Shown here: positions 12,622-23,813 of the stretch, one piece after another
How positions within the stretch are numbered: position 1 is the first letter of the stretch
Layout: each line of letters opens with the position of its first letter
Source of the DNA: Armillaria gallica
Lineage: Eukaryota > Basidiomycota > Agaricomycetes > Agaricales > Physalacriaceae
NCBI GenBank assembly: GCA_037576215.1
Contig: JBANDB010000004.1
Span: 2,170,001-2,234,000, forward strand
DNA: 64,000 nucleotides
Direction: 5' to 3'
Position numbers and translations under genes: made by a program
The notes under the pieces: generated by a model
Told to the model about the DNA's origin: nothing
What the model saw: only the letters and a program-made list of their open reading frames with translations
The model's database searches: none

Positions 12622-14232
12622 TCAACAACTCCCTATTGCCCACGACTGCGTTGCCAGGAACGAGAACACGTCTATTTCGAGCTCTCTCCTAACCAAGACA
12701 CTCTCAGCATAATCCGTCGCCACCGCCAGTCGAAGCATACCCTCTGTCGGATGGCAGCATTGATATTCAGTAATTAATGTCTGGATTCGTCGACAGATTT
12801 TGTACGACGGTAGCAGAGCAGATCCACCGAAGTCGTTAGGATCGTGAGCGGAGAGAATGAACAAGCTCTGCAGGTGCTCCCATCGCCGGAGGCATTCCAA
12901 AAGTCGTGTCTGAATAGGGCGTCAATTGCCTCCTTCTCGACATATGAAATTCGAGACTTACGATAATATTATCTGGCCCTTTGACATCCACTCGATCCTG
13001 ATCGACGATCACACGAAGGATCTCAAGATTCTCGCACTGTGCCAAGATGCGCAGAGCCCCATCATTGAGACACCATTCTCCCGGAGTATTGGGATGGACA
13101 AATAACTCTTTTATCGTTTTCACGTGCTTGGGAAGTACCATCTTCCAGAATCTCCGTCCGCGCGCGTCGCTTTCTGACTGAGTAAACGTGAGCGACAGTG
13201 TCATGATACCCGAATATGAGCCAAGATACTCCAAGAGGGCGTCGTCGATCATAACAACGGAAATATGTTGTAGAAAGATCTTTTCGGTGCGAAGAGCAGT
13301 CCAGAACTGCTCCGGTACATTCGCGATGTGGATTTGGAGCGATGCAAGAAGTCGAAGATGAGGAATGAGGAACGTGACGTCGGAAGGTGGAAGCAAGAAC
13401 TGCCCTTCGATGGATAAATGCTCTACCGGCCGGTATGTCGCAGATGGCAGCGAGGGGAAGATATTCCGAACCGAAGGGAACGCCGTGTTTGGTGCACTGA
13501 AGTTAACGAGATCCAAACGGTAAACGTCGGGGCTGCTGGCAATAAGAGAGGGAATGATGTCCAATATGCGGTGACCATTAAACGTGATATCACGAAGGTT
13601 GTGGAAGTGAGAAAAGAAGGATTCGTGGACCGTGTCGGTGTGAAGAATGATACTAATTGTAGATAGATGAGGGAGTTTACTGAAGCGACTCATAACAGCA
13701 TTCACTTCGAGTGTGCTAAACCCACCCTGGCGGAAACCCAGGAAGCTAGAGAGCGCATGTCTATGGAGTCCTGTTTGGAAAGGCAATAGAGCACTCACTG
13801 TAATGATCTTAGACACACCAGAGAAGGGATAGCTTCAAGAAGACGCGTCGCAATGAGACTTGTCACACGAGCCCTCCTGTTCGCCACCTTGTCCCAAAAC
13901 CCAAGGTATCTGCTGTATGGGGGATCAAACGAAGAGATGATGCGGAGGGATTTGATGTATCGTCCAGGGTTGTCCCGTGGGGATCCTAGCGACTGCAGGA
14001 GTGACATCGACACAGGAAAGAGGACCTCGTCGTTGAGATTGAGCGCTACGTGTTCGAGAACCAGAGGTGTGACGATGTAGTTCAGGTGTTTGCAGGTAAA
14101 TCTGGTGCTCTTTAAATCATCCAGTTCGAGCTGAAAGAAGGCGAATCAGTAAGGGTAGCTGAAAGAAGCCGTCGTGGTACGCACCAAGGACACGATTCTG
14201 TGCAATAGTTCGTTGGCCAATGAAAGTAGCAT
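12622..14232 (-). CDS. F-box protein with LRR-like body (tandem paralogue 1)
   Basis: Starts at 14232 (MLLSLANELLHRIVSL). A short intron (gtgcgtacc to ttctttcag) joins it to LELDDLKSTRFTCKHLNYIV, giving a classic F-box. The next exons encode MSLLQSLGSPRDNPGRYIKS, a SFDPPYSRYLGFWDKV block, and a long body of Leu-rich repeats (SKLPHLSTISIILH, HNLRDITFNGHRI, PHLRLLASLQIHI) ending CENLEILRVIVDQDRVDVKG near 12965. A last exon (12622-12900) encodes RRIQTLITEYQCCHPTEG and ends FSFLATQSWAIGSC. The gene lies head-to-tail with the next F-box gene and shares the block order SFDPPY, body, VDxxRxDxxGP and the C-terminal exon. Likely an SCF substrate receptor of unknown target. No internal stop noticed. 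Confidence 0.72.
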
Positions 14233-14853
14233 GTCGATTTGATATGTCTAGGCACTGCCAGCACGTAAGTCGCGGTAGAAGAAGTTCGGGTGAAGAGAAC
14301 AGCTTTAAATGCTGCTGAGATTTAAGTGATGCCGCAAATGATGGTCGGTTCCGCCTCATCGAAAAAAATGGACAGATAAATACGAGTCTAAATCTCAAGC
14401 TAGGTCATTTGTTGACCGTCTAGAGCTCGGTTTCCAACTAGAATCCGGGGTTCGGATCGGTGGGCGGCCTAGACCAATGACGTACGCGACGAAAGTGCGC
14501 CAGCGCACGAGGTTCAGGAATCGGACCGGGGAAATTTCCGATCCTTTCGTGAAACAATAATAGTAGGCAACATGTTCCAAACACCAACTTTCTTCGACAG
14601 TGAGAAGGCGGGAGAAAGACCAGAGAAGACGGCCCGAGGATCATCTTGGAAATTAATAGCGCTAGGTAAGCCTCGGCCTGTTGGGATCAGACTTCGTTGA
14701 TGTTTCCTGTGCGAATGGTATATCTCGGGAACTGAACGAAGTTCTGTGTCACTGATAATCTGGGATATAAAGAGAAGCATAGCTAATTCAGGCGGCTTGA
14801 CTTACAATGGGAATCATAAATGAACTCGGACTAGGTGTAGATTTCCGTCTTCC

Positions 14854-16468
14854 TTATGGTCGCTGAATCTTCAGCGCATGTGAACGCGTCACCAGAAATG
14901 AGAAGATGTCAGGCTCAGTCGGTACGCCGCCCAGCATATAACGCGCCAAGTCAGATTCCACCATAATATGATGCATATTATCCGTTGGTTGCCTGCACTG
15001 AAAAGCAGAGATTAGATCGTGAATCCGTTCAGGGTCGGTGTGCCGCGTTGTGATAGGGTTCCCCATATCCTCGTTGAGCTGGCACGTCGACAAAAAACAT
15101 ATTAAATCCATATGCTTCCATATACCAAGCGTTCCTAAAACGCGTGTCTGCCTCCGGCATTAGACAATTATCAACATATGAAATATACCACGCACAACAA
15201 TATTTCCTGGACCGTCTATATCCGCGCGCTGACGGTCAACGACAACGCTCAGAATCTCAAGATTGGTGCACTGCATCAGGCATCTGAGGGGTCCGCTGTC
15301 AATGCACCACATTCCAGCTGACTGAGGGTGGACATAGAGTCTCTTCATCGTATTCGCATGCCTGGGAAGCACTTGATTCCAGAACTTTAGAGCTCCGGCT
15401 TCAATTACTCCCCTGTCTACGATAAGCATCATCATGGTGATGCCCGAGTACGAACACAGGTAGTCCAACAGGGCGTCGCTGCCAATATCGACAGATATCT
15501 CTTTGACATGTATGCTTTCCACGCTGAGCGCAGTCCAGAACGCATCTGAGATGTCATGAATGAGCAGTCGGAGTGAGGTGAGGTGGCGCAGGTGTGGGAT
15601 GACGGGGACAATATCAGGTTGCGGCAATGTAAAATTTCCCTCTAAGGTTAGCTGCTCCACAGAACAGCGAAATGCCGGCGGTAACACAGGGAATAGGTCC
15701 AGAACAGAGTGGAGGTTTGTTACAAGTTCGGTGCTAACCAGACGTAGACGGAACAACCCTGGGCTCTTAGCGATAATATGGGGGATTGAGTCGATCATTT
15801 GTCCTGTGATGGTGATGTCGCGAAGATGATGGAAGTAAGAGAAAAACTGGTGCTGGTGTTTCATGGAATAATAATGAGAATAAGCATGCAGCGTGAGAGT
15901 GTCTAGGCATGGCAGAGCGCTGATGCGGCACATGATGGTATCTAGAGCAGATACGCTCAGCTCGGACGCATGATAGAGGAAGAATCTACATAAATTGAGA
16001 ATGCCTTCAGTTCGCAAGATAGAGAAGCTCACTCTATGGAACGTAGAGAAATCAACGACGGCAGGGCATCGAGAATGAGCTTTTCGATACGAGATACAAC
16101 ACGGCGTCTCTTTCTCAACACCCGATGCCACAGGCGGCGGTATTTTTCGTATGGCGGATCGAACGAAGAATTAATGCGGAGGCATTTAATGAATTTTCCC
16201 GGGTTATTTTGTGATGAGCCTAATGCCCGGAGAAGCAGAATGGAAGCGTGAAAAGTCTTCTCATAGTTGAGATTGATTGATACTGTTTGAAGGAGAATTG
16301 GAGTGATGCTGTCGTTCAAGGACTTGCAGGTCAATCTAAGTGCTCGATGTTCCTTCAAATGGACCTATCGGCAAAGTTTTTAGCCAGTATATAGATTTCA
16401 CATAGCCGACTTTCGCTCACCAAAGAGAAAATTTCCTGAAGAAGCTCTGAGGGAAGTTTATCTAGCAT
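14854..16468 (-). CDS. F-box protein with LRR-like body (tandem paralogue 2)
   Basis: Start chosen at 16468 (MLDKLPSELLQEIFSL), where the F-box begins. The first intron (gtgagcgaaag to gccgatag) joins VHLKEHRALRLTCKSLNDSI. Then follow RALGSSQNNPGKFIKCLRIN, SFDPPYEKYRRLWHRV, and a body with HHLRDITITGQMID, PHLRHLTSLRLLI and CTNLEILSVVVDRQRADIDG. A C-terminal exon (14854-15111) encodes NPITTRHTDPERIHDLISAF and ends LVTRSHALKIQRP. The architecture and motif order match the F-box gene at 12622-14232, so the two are a tandem duplication. Leu-rich repeats in this family usually form the substrate-binding surface. Target and pathway unknown. Confidence 0.72.
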
Positions 16469-19400
16469 GGTTGTTCTGGGTGCCAGCACGTAGTAATCGT
16501 GGAGTAAGACGAAGTTGACCGAATGCGGTGCACTTGACGACAACGTAAACTGGTCGATGATGAGGAAAAACTACGTTCACCGTGTCCACTGCAAGATATT
16601 TGCTCACAGCACGCGCGGTCTGGTTATGACATTCCTCACGTTAATCATTGTCAAACACCAATATTCAGAGATACCGGTTCTTGTTGGTCCGGCTCTCGGA
16701 TCGAATGCCGTTTGAACCGGTCACGTGCAATTTCAACGCGATTGTGCGGTCGCCGCGGTCGTAACTTGGCACTGGCCAAAGCTTCGTACTTCAGCTTTTT
16801 CACGTGTAGCTATCTTGCGCACAAATATGTTACCCCGGGCTTGTCTGAGCCTTTGGTGCTCACATCCATTCATGCTGTCATTCAACTCCTGTCTACTTTT
16901 AGCAGCAGTTGTTTTTACGGTTCAAAGTTCCTTAACCTCGATTCTGAAATATTTTATTGTTTCTATATTCACCGAACGCGTCTTCTAGGCCTGAGCCAGA
17001 GGCATCGAGGTTCTCCCGGACGTCATCAACCTTCTTTCGCAAACACCACGACAGACGATTCTCACTCAACAAGTTCCTGTCGGGCTTTTTTGCCACTTTG
17101 GATGTTGCAGCGACGATATCTTAACTCTTCCAGTCTAGTGATACCGCGTACCTTGTGCGCTGCTTCGGCCGCGCGATCCAGCCCCTTTGACTTGGGCCCG
17201 GCCCGCGAAGTATTCTTTTCCCACTGTGTCTTGTGGTTCTCTTAAGCTTTGTTGTACCAGTAAACGACAAGCCTCGGCCATTCTAGCCTACCAAGCTCAT
17301 TGTTCAAAGCTCTTCACATCAAGGCTTGACGAGTTCCCGTGATATTCCCCTGTAGATCTCTGGTCAGGGCGCCTTGCAACGGGATACTAATGGGAAACAA
17401 CCCACACGTACTGCGACCAGGGGCACTCGGAAATAGCCCGGCTGGCGCAATGTTCCGCGTATATGGCTCGGTCGGTGATGCACCTCAGTCCCCGCTTTTC
17501 ATATTGCATCTGGGTCTGGAAATCTCCCGTCGACTAGCGCAAGATATCAAATCCTGATCTCACACGACTTGCTTTATCTCCATTGCTAACGGCACAGGAA
17601 GTCGATAAAAGCTCTGCGACAGAAAAAGCCATACCGCTTCCTCTCACGGTACATTCTGAGTATATCTTTTCGCCCATCATCCGTGCTGACTTTTTTGGGG
17701 CCTTTGGCGGTTGCAGACCAAGAGTGGCTGGATACATCGAGGTTAGGCCTGTTAACAGCGCGCGGCATCCCCCCTGTGCGACGCCGTGCGCGTGGTCCAT
17801 AGGCGAAGGTACCACCCTGACAAATCGCCACTCCTCTTGCGCGACAGGGACGCTTGGGTGATATTTCCTTGACAACTATCTCTTTCGCTCCCCATCATGA
17901 CGCTGCAGTCGTCCGGAAGGTTCCCCTCTACAACTTGAACTTGGGTTATCGATATCTCCTCCCATCGTCACGCGCAGCGGGCGCAATATCATCCCAGATC
18001 TGAACGATCTAGCCTTCCCTCCCCCGCGAAACTCTTTTCCTTCCAATGATGGGTCCTATCGTGTGGCGCGAAGCTTCTGAATCTCTCACCGTCCCTGCTA
18101 TTTTTTCTCTGGTGGCGCGTAGAGCGAGAGCAGTGGAGCTATTCAGCGGAATTCGGTCCGGCTTCTTCTGAGTCCTGTCCTTCTTAAAACCACGGGAAGC
18201 CAGCCGTATCTTTGGCGCGCGCTCGAGTCCATGGAACGATGACGCGCCGCTATGACGATAACGATTTCCAAGCGGCCTAGCTTCGTCGAGTATTGAATGG
18301 ACCGGCAAGCCGCAATACTACACCCTGGAGGCGGTTTCGATCCTGAAGGCTTTTACGGTCTCTAATGAGAGCTTTCAGCGGTAAGCACCCCGTTTTCTGA
18401 CACGCGTTCGCAGCTCCAGTACTTCGGACCTAACCAAGTGATTCATTCATCCTAGTAGCTTCCCTTTGGCTGTGCGCTTCTGTCTTTTTCTGGTAATGAA
18501 CTTTGGACCGATGACGCCGTACTCTGTGATCTACAAGCATGCGCAGCGCTGGACTTCTAGCTGTAACCGGAGGTGGTGACGATACGATACGCACCTGGTC
18601 CTGTAGGCGATTCAATTGGGATCGACCGCAAGCTTCTTAGTGGACTCCTGAGCAAGCCTTGCGTTTGGGTGCATAGATTACATGCTGAGGAAGCACTTCC
18701 CCGGAGCTAGCCTACCAGGTTTCGACTTCCCTCTGGGCTCCGAACTTCGAATTCTTCTGGTTCTTGAATGTTCGAAATCATTGGTGTAATGCTGCGCAGC
18801 GTCGATTACTTACCCTAGCTGCGATGGAAATGGAAGAGTAGGGTAGACTTGGAACCCGTCGGTTCTGGTGCACTGTGGTTATCTTTGTCGCGAATTGTAA
18901 GCACTAGTATTTTCACCCATGTGTCTGATTCGTGTGTCCGTACAGGATCCTGGCAGCATCGGTTCTTTTGGTTCGCGGGCAAACATCGAAAGTCGAAGAC
19001 GGGCTCCGGGCTTCATCGAACCGGGCGGGTCTCAAGTTCTTTTCATTTTGAGGTGGTTCTAACGCATAGAGGACACTGCGAGGCTCCGAACCGCGTCGTG
19101 CTTGACTCTTGGGAGTTCTTTGTATCTCACTTCATGACAAAATGTAATTATGAAAATCCCAAGACTAGGTACTTGATGTTTTGGCCACGCTATCTACCGG
19201 TGGCACACCCAGACCTACGAGCTTTCATTCTTCCGATGCGCGGACATTTTGAAGTCGACGGCGCGCTGCGATGGTGATGCGACTTTATCAGAAGTATCTA
19301 GTGCTGAAGGGCCTGGCCTTTGATTAATTACAGTGACAATGCTTACTCTCTTCGAAGTTGCTAGTCCGTACAACTTCCTCGTCTCTCGATATGGAGGGTC

Positions 19401-20107
19401 ATTACGCCGTAGACCCCGCTGCTTTGAATGATAATAACGCGTTCAGTGACCTTACGCAGCACCTAGCCTTTGATTAATTGCTTTCTCTTTTCGACTTGAA
19501 AGCGACTCTTCCGTTCTCGATGCTGTAAATGTATTAGACTATCATTGTCATCATCGTAATGAGATATGCCTGCCTATGATGTTTGTTGTGCGAATCCCTT
19601 GGGCTCCGCGTAAAACACAAAGGACAGCAGATCTTCGTTAGTCAGTGGACGGCAGTGTATTTTAGTATTCTAGCAGCACATCTGAGTAGCTTCACGGACA
19701 TTGAAAAAGTTGCTGGATGAAAATTGGCCACGCAATACGGCTTACGCTTCAAAGATGTCGCTATGACTAAGCGAAAACTTTAAACTCGAAATTTTCTTCA
19801 AACAGCATCGTTAGAGCCCTTTGGACCGTCGAAAACAGACAGATTTAGAAGGCAAAGGGCCATATAATGAAAATATAGAGCCACGGGGATGGGAGCCTAA
19901 CGGAAACACAAACAAATTGTGGCGCAGGGCCGAAAGTAAGGCGGAGATTGAATACACGCTCACCGCTCGCCTTATTTTTTCTATTCCGCTGCCAATTTGC
20001 TTGACGGTAAGTCAACTTTAAGTGAAAACTTTATTCTTAAATGTGTCTGATTTTTTGCTCTCACTATTTCTTGTGGACATTCGTTGAACAATGAAGACGC
20101 CTCAAGC
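16469..20107. other. 3.6 kb gene-free stretch upstream of the WOPR regulator
   Basis: No gene with motifs or coherent splicing is seen. There are pyrimidine-rich tracts and a direct repeat CCTTTGATTAATT near 19318 and 19468. Fungal WOPR master regulators often have very long regulatory upstream regions and 5' leaders, so this may be promoter and leader of the downstream gene. That link is inferred from position. Confidence 0.35.
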
Positions 20108-21514
20108 ATGTCGCAGTCGTCGTCAGCGTGGACAGAACCACCCTGGTCGGGGTGGATAGAAACGACTGGTGATGCTCTGCTCATCCTCGAAGCTGCTCGT
20201 CGAGGCCTGATACCACGGGTGACTCGTCGTTTGGTCGATGCTGAACGCAAGATGATAACGTCCGGCTCTGTATTTGTGTTCGATGAGGATGAGAGTGGCA
20301 TCAAACGCTGGACCGATGGGTTCTTCTGGAGTCCGAGCCGAATTTTGGGTAATTTCCTGCTGTATCGCGAGACAGACAAGCGAGGTCCCAGTCATCGAGG
20401 GCGTGGCGATGAGCAGCAGCAAGAGGCAGAAGATTTTTCTACAGAGAACCCGGCGAATAGGCGCCCTCGGACAGATGGACGTCTACTCAGTGTTGCTAAG
20501 CATCGTGAACGGAGTTTGGTCGGAAGTCTGACGAACAGCTACAAGTTCAAGCCAGATGGATTAATGAAAAAGGTACGTCTGTCCTGTCATTTTCTGTTCT
20601 GTTCCTTGTCGATTTATCTCACTTTTGCCCAGACTTTTTCTTTGAATATCGGAGGAGTGGCGCAGCACCTGATATCTTATTACAAGGTCGAAGACGTGGA
20701 GAATGGACGGTTACGTTCACCTTCATCACTGCCAGAGCTTGCATCGCTCGATATCAGCCCGGAATATCTCGACAAGACGCACTTTCGTAACCCCCCAAAG
20801 GTCGAGATAGGCGCTGATGGGATACCACGGTATCGCGGTGATGCAGACGACATCGATACCTCTCCAACGCTATCACCCACATCAATCGCAGGTCTACCAC
20901 TGCTCAGTGATGCTCATATCCTCGAGGGCAACAAACGTTCCGGCAAGCGATACGATCCGTACGGCTCTCCCCCAGTATCGAAGCGGCGGAAGCTCAGCAA
21001 AACAGAGGAACCAGCACCATCTGAACAACCTCCAGAGCCCTCAACCCCCACAGCGCCTGTGCCAGTCGCCGCTCCTGTTCCTGTTACCACCGCATTCCCA
21101 GATCCTAATGGTCCCGCTGCCGCTGCTGCGATTCTTCCGGGTCATCATCTTCCTCCTTATCCATACAATTTCTATCAGATTCCGCATCCCCCCGTCTATT
21201 ACCCCGCTCCGGTGAATGGGGTGTCACCACCGCCGCCACCACAGTCACCTCCGTACCCGGCACCGTATATGCCTTATTCACCACCAGCAATCATACCTGC
21301 AGACCCGACTCAACCGGGGGTACCACCCCAACCTCAGTATTATTCGTACTATCCCCCGCCGGGATATCCGCCATATCCAGGAATGTGGCCGGCGTATCCT
21401 GGGTATCCCATGCCGCCGCCGCCTCAGATGGTCCAGCAGCAGCAGTCCGAATCTGCGGCCGAGCAGGGACAACAGGAGCAGCCGCAACAACAACAACAAC
21501 AAGTGGCGGTATAG
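20108..21514 (+). CDS. Gti1/Pac2 family (WOPR-domain) transcription regulator
   Basis: The protein opens MSQSSSAWTEPPWSGWIETT; the in-frame ATG at 20108 is the first credible start. The WOPR domain is clear. WOPRa reads GWIETTGDALLILEAARRGL, then IPRVTRRL, then RWTDGFFWSPSRILGNFLLY. WOPRb reads LMKKTFSLNIGGVAQHLISY followed by YKVEDV. A 60-nt in-frame intron (20573-20632) sits between LMKK and TFSL. The C-terminal half is low complexity: Pro/Tyr-rich (PPPPPQSPPYPAPYMPYSPP) and a Gln run (QEQPQQQQQQ), typical of activation regions. Relatives (Wor1, Ryp1, Gti1, Pac2) bind DNA and control morphological switching, conidiation, and development. The lysine/arginine stretch KRRKLSK may serve nuclear import. 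Intact. Confidence 0.9.
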   Translation: MSQSSSAWTEPPWSGWIETTGDALLILEAARRGLIPRVTRRLVDAERKMITSGSVFVFDEDESGIKRWTDGFFWSPSRILGNFLLYRETDKRGPSHRGRGDEQQQEAEDFSTENPANRRPRTDGRLLSVAKHRERSLVGSLTNSYKFKPDGLMKKVRLSCHFLFCSLSIYLTFAQTFSLNIGGVAQHLISYYKVEDVENGRLRSPSSLPELASLDISPEYLDKTHFRNPPKVEIGADGIPRYRGDADDIDTSPTLSPTSIAGLPLLSDAHILEGNKRSGKRYDPYGSPPVSKRRKLSKTEEPAPSEQPPEPSTPTAPVPVAAPVPVTTAFPDPNGPAAAAAILPGHHLPPYPYNFYQIPHPPVYYPAPVNGVSPPPPPQSPPYPAPYMPYSPPAIIPADPTQPGVPPQPQYYSYYPPPGYPPYPGMWPAYPGYPMPPPPQMVQQQQSESAAEQGQQEQPQQQQQQVAV

Positions 21515-23813
21515 AGTTTGGGCTTCAGTATTCTGTCTTCTCTCTTTTATTTTATTTTGTCGCATTTTTCAACTGTATGATTTCTAGTATCTACCCCGTC
21601 CTGTATCTTGACATCTCTTCGTTCTTCTGCTGGCGCTTATTGTAGTATGGTATTCATTTGTTGTGGGTTTGGGAGAGGTTTTGTTTTAAAAGCCCGTGTA
21701 CAGTACTAACTTCGTGGATTTGGTTCTTAACCTGGTACGGAAGTAACTTAGCTATTGGTGTTCGTACCGTACATTATAATCTGACATATGCCATTTTGTA
21801 CACCAAAGCCAAGCTCCGTCGAGTAAACTAACTTTGAGGGCGCGCGTCTTTTGCTGGGCAAGGCGTCTGATGGAAGTAGATCCTACAGGAACTCTTGAGG
21901 TACCCCTCAAGCTATTAACACAGACGGATTCCGTTCACGGCGGACAGTTGACCACTTGGCAGACTAGATTTAGACAATCGTCAGATATTTTCTTGGTTAC
22001 ATCTGCGGCCGTAGTTCCGGAGCCGCAAATAGTATGAATGCTTTGTACCAAAATAGAACTCTGGTGATGTATTTGAACCGAACACTACTTATTCTGTATA
22101 CCATGTTGTACTTAGTCCTGCAGAGTTATTGAGGAAAATCCTGAAATATATATATTTAAACCATTTTTGCAAATAGGGTAAAAAGTAGGTTTTCACTTCT
22201 TAATGTTGGATCAAACTGTTAAATATCTAAGGAAGCTACGGAGGCATCACTCAGTGTTCCTGGACAGTGAGCGCCGGCAGCGAGTTAACCTGAGATAACC
22301 GTCAGAAGCTTGATCACGTGATGTTCTGACCTTGTACTGGAACTTACGAAATGTCAGCGCTTCAGCATACCTTGTCCCTGCTATCATCAGCTGCTAAGAC
22401 TCTCGGAGCTCAAGAGACTCCGTTTGATAACGCAAGAACCATTTTTACTACCCAGGGGTCGTCTGTGATTTACTTGGGATATCCATCGATAGGCCGACTG
22501 CCACATGATACTACTCGACCCGGAACTTACATTCTGTCTGCTCTGTCTCTGGAAAATACAAGAAACTTGGTACCTCAATGTCTTTTGCTAGCTCTGTGTA
22601 CATATGGTACCACTTTCTTTCTAGCCCTCTTCCCCCGCGATCTGAAGAAACGTCCGACTTATTCGAAACTGCTTTCTGGTCCTTTCAACCCATTTCTCCG
22701 CCCAGGGGCCGGTGTGAGGTCTGAAATACGACGTGGGTAACGGGGATGCCATTCTATTCGCAGTATGCCGTCGAAGCTGCGAAGGCGGCAAGTACTCATG
22801 CTCGCAAACCTGTTATGCATTAGATCGTCCGACTGGGTCCCTCTGGGCTGTTTCGAATGACAGTTCCTCCTATTATTTCCCGCCAATGACAGTGGACCGT
22901 CCTGTTCTGCCGAGATTTTCACTTGTCTACTGATCACCTTGGACCTGGATATTTACATGGACCTCCGATCATCGAATAGAAACGCGCAAGATGGGGGCTA
23001 TACATTTCCCATCTGAGGCCCAATGCGCGCTAGGAAAAGGGCGCTAAGGTATGAAGTGGACGATAATCCACTCATACCCGCGTTCCATTTGGATTCGTGT
23101 TGGAGCTCACTCAGCTTGGCACGATGAGCTTGAGCTTATTTCCCTGGGTGTCGGCTCTCCATGCCGCCTTCAGTAACGAAACTCCGGCCCTCACCTCATC
23201 TCCGCCCTCGTGGAACCATGATGGTTGTGATCTCTACACAGCGGTCATATGTAGGATTATACGTGGCATATGTCGTCCAACATTCGTTGGTACCTCTTGA
23301 TGGGACTTTTCATCGATATTCCTAGCCCTCAATTATGTCGATGTCCCTTCAAGTCCTCAGGTCCCCCAGGGCGAGGTACCGGCACCGCCGCAATAAGCGC
23401 GGATTGACCTCTCGGCATCCGACCGGCATATCACAGGATCCTCGCTTACGCGCCGTCTACAGGACCTTTGCACTAGCCGCGGCTATATCTGCATCATGAA
23501 TCAATTAAGTCAACAAAGCCTGATCGTATGGATTCCTGCTTCCTCAATTCATATCCGGTGCTGTTGACACATCAATCAGGTCCGAAGGCACAAACAGCTC
23601 CTCCGGAGACGTACAGCCGCTATTTTCTGTGCATGTATCAGCCAAAATCAGCGCATAACGTTCGCTGGCGAGTACGTAAGACTTCTGCATCCCAGTCCAG
23701 AACAATCGCCAGTTGGACAGATTTCCAGGGACATCCTTTTTCCTTGGCTTTGTTTATAAGGTGGACGATCATGGATGAGTTCTTCATCCACTCATCAATC
23801 CTTCGTTGCTGAG
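21515..23813. other. intergenic region between WOPR gene and copper radical oxidase
   Basis: No supported gene. Two open frames (22351-22740 and 23124-23300) have hydrophobic starts. The second contains SSPPSWNHDGCDLYT, faintly like the start of a WSC domain, but no continuation was found. An AT-rich segment with TATATATA occurs near 22147. Confidence 0.35.

Noticed and set aside
18849..19277. 142-codon forward frame in the WOPR upstream region
   Set aside because: No recognisable domain and composition unlike the clear genes; could be chance.
23124..23300. Possible extra WSC domain or start of an older oxidase copy (SSPPSWNHDGCDLYT)
   Set aside because: No continuation of the WSC Cys pattern or splice path was found, and the oxidase has a good signal peptide further down at 23814.
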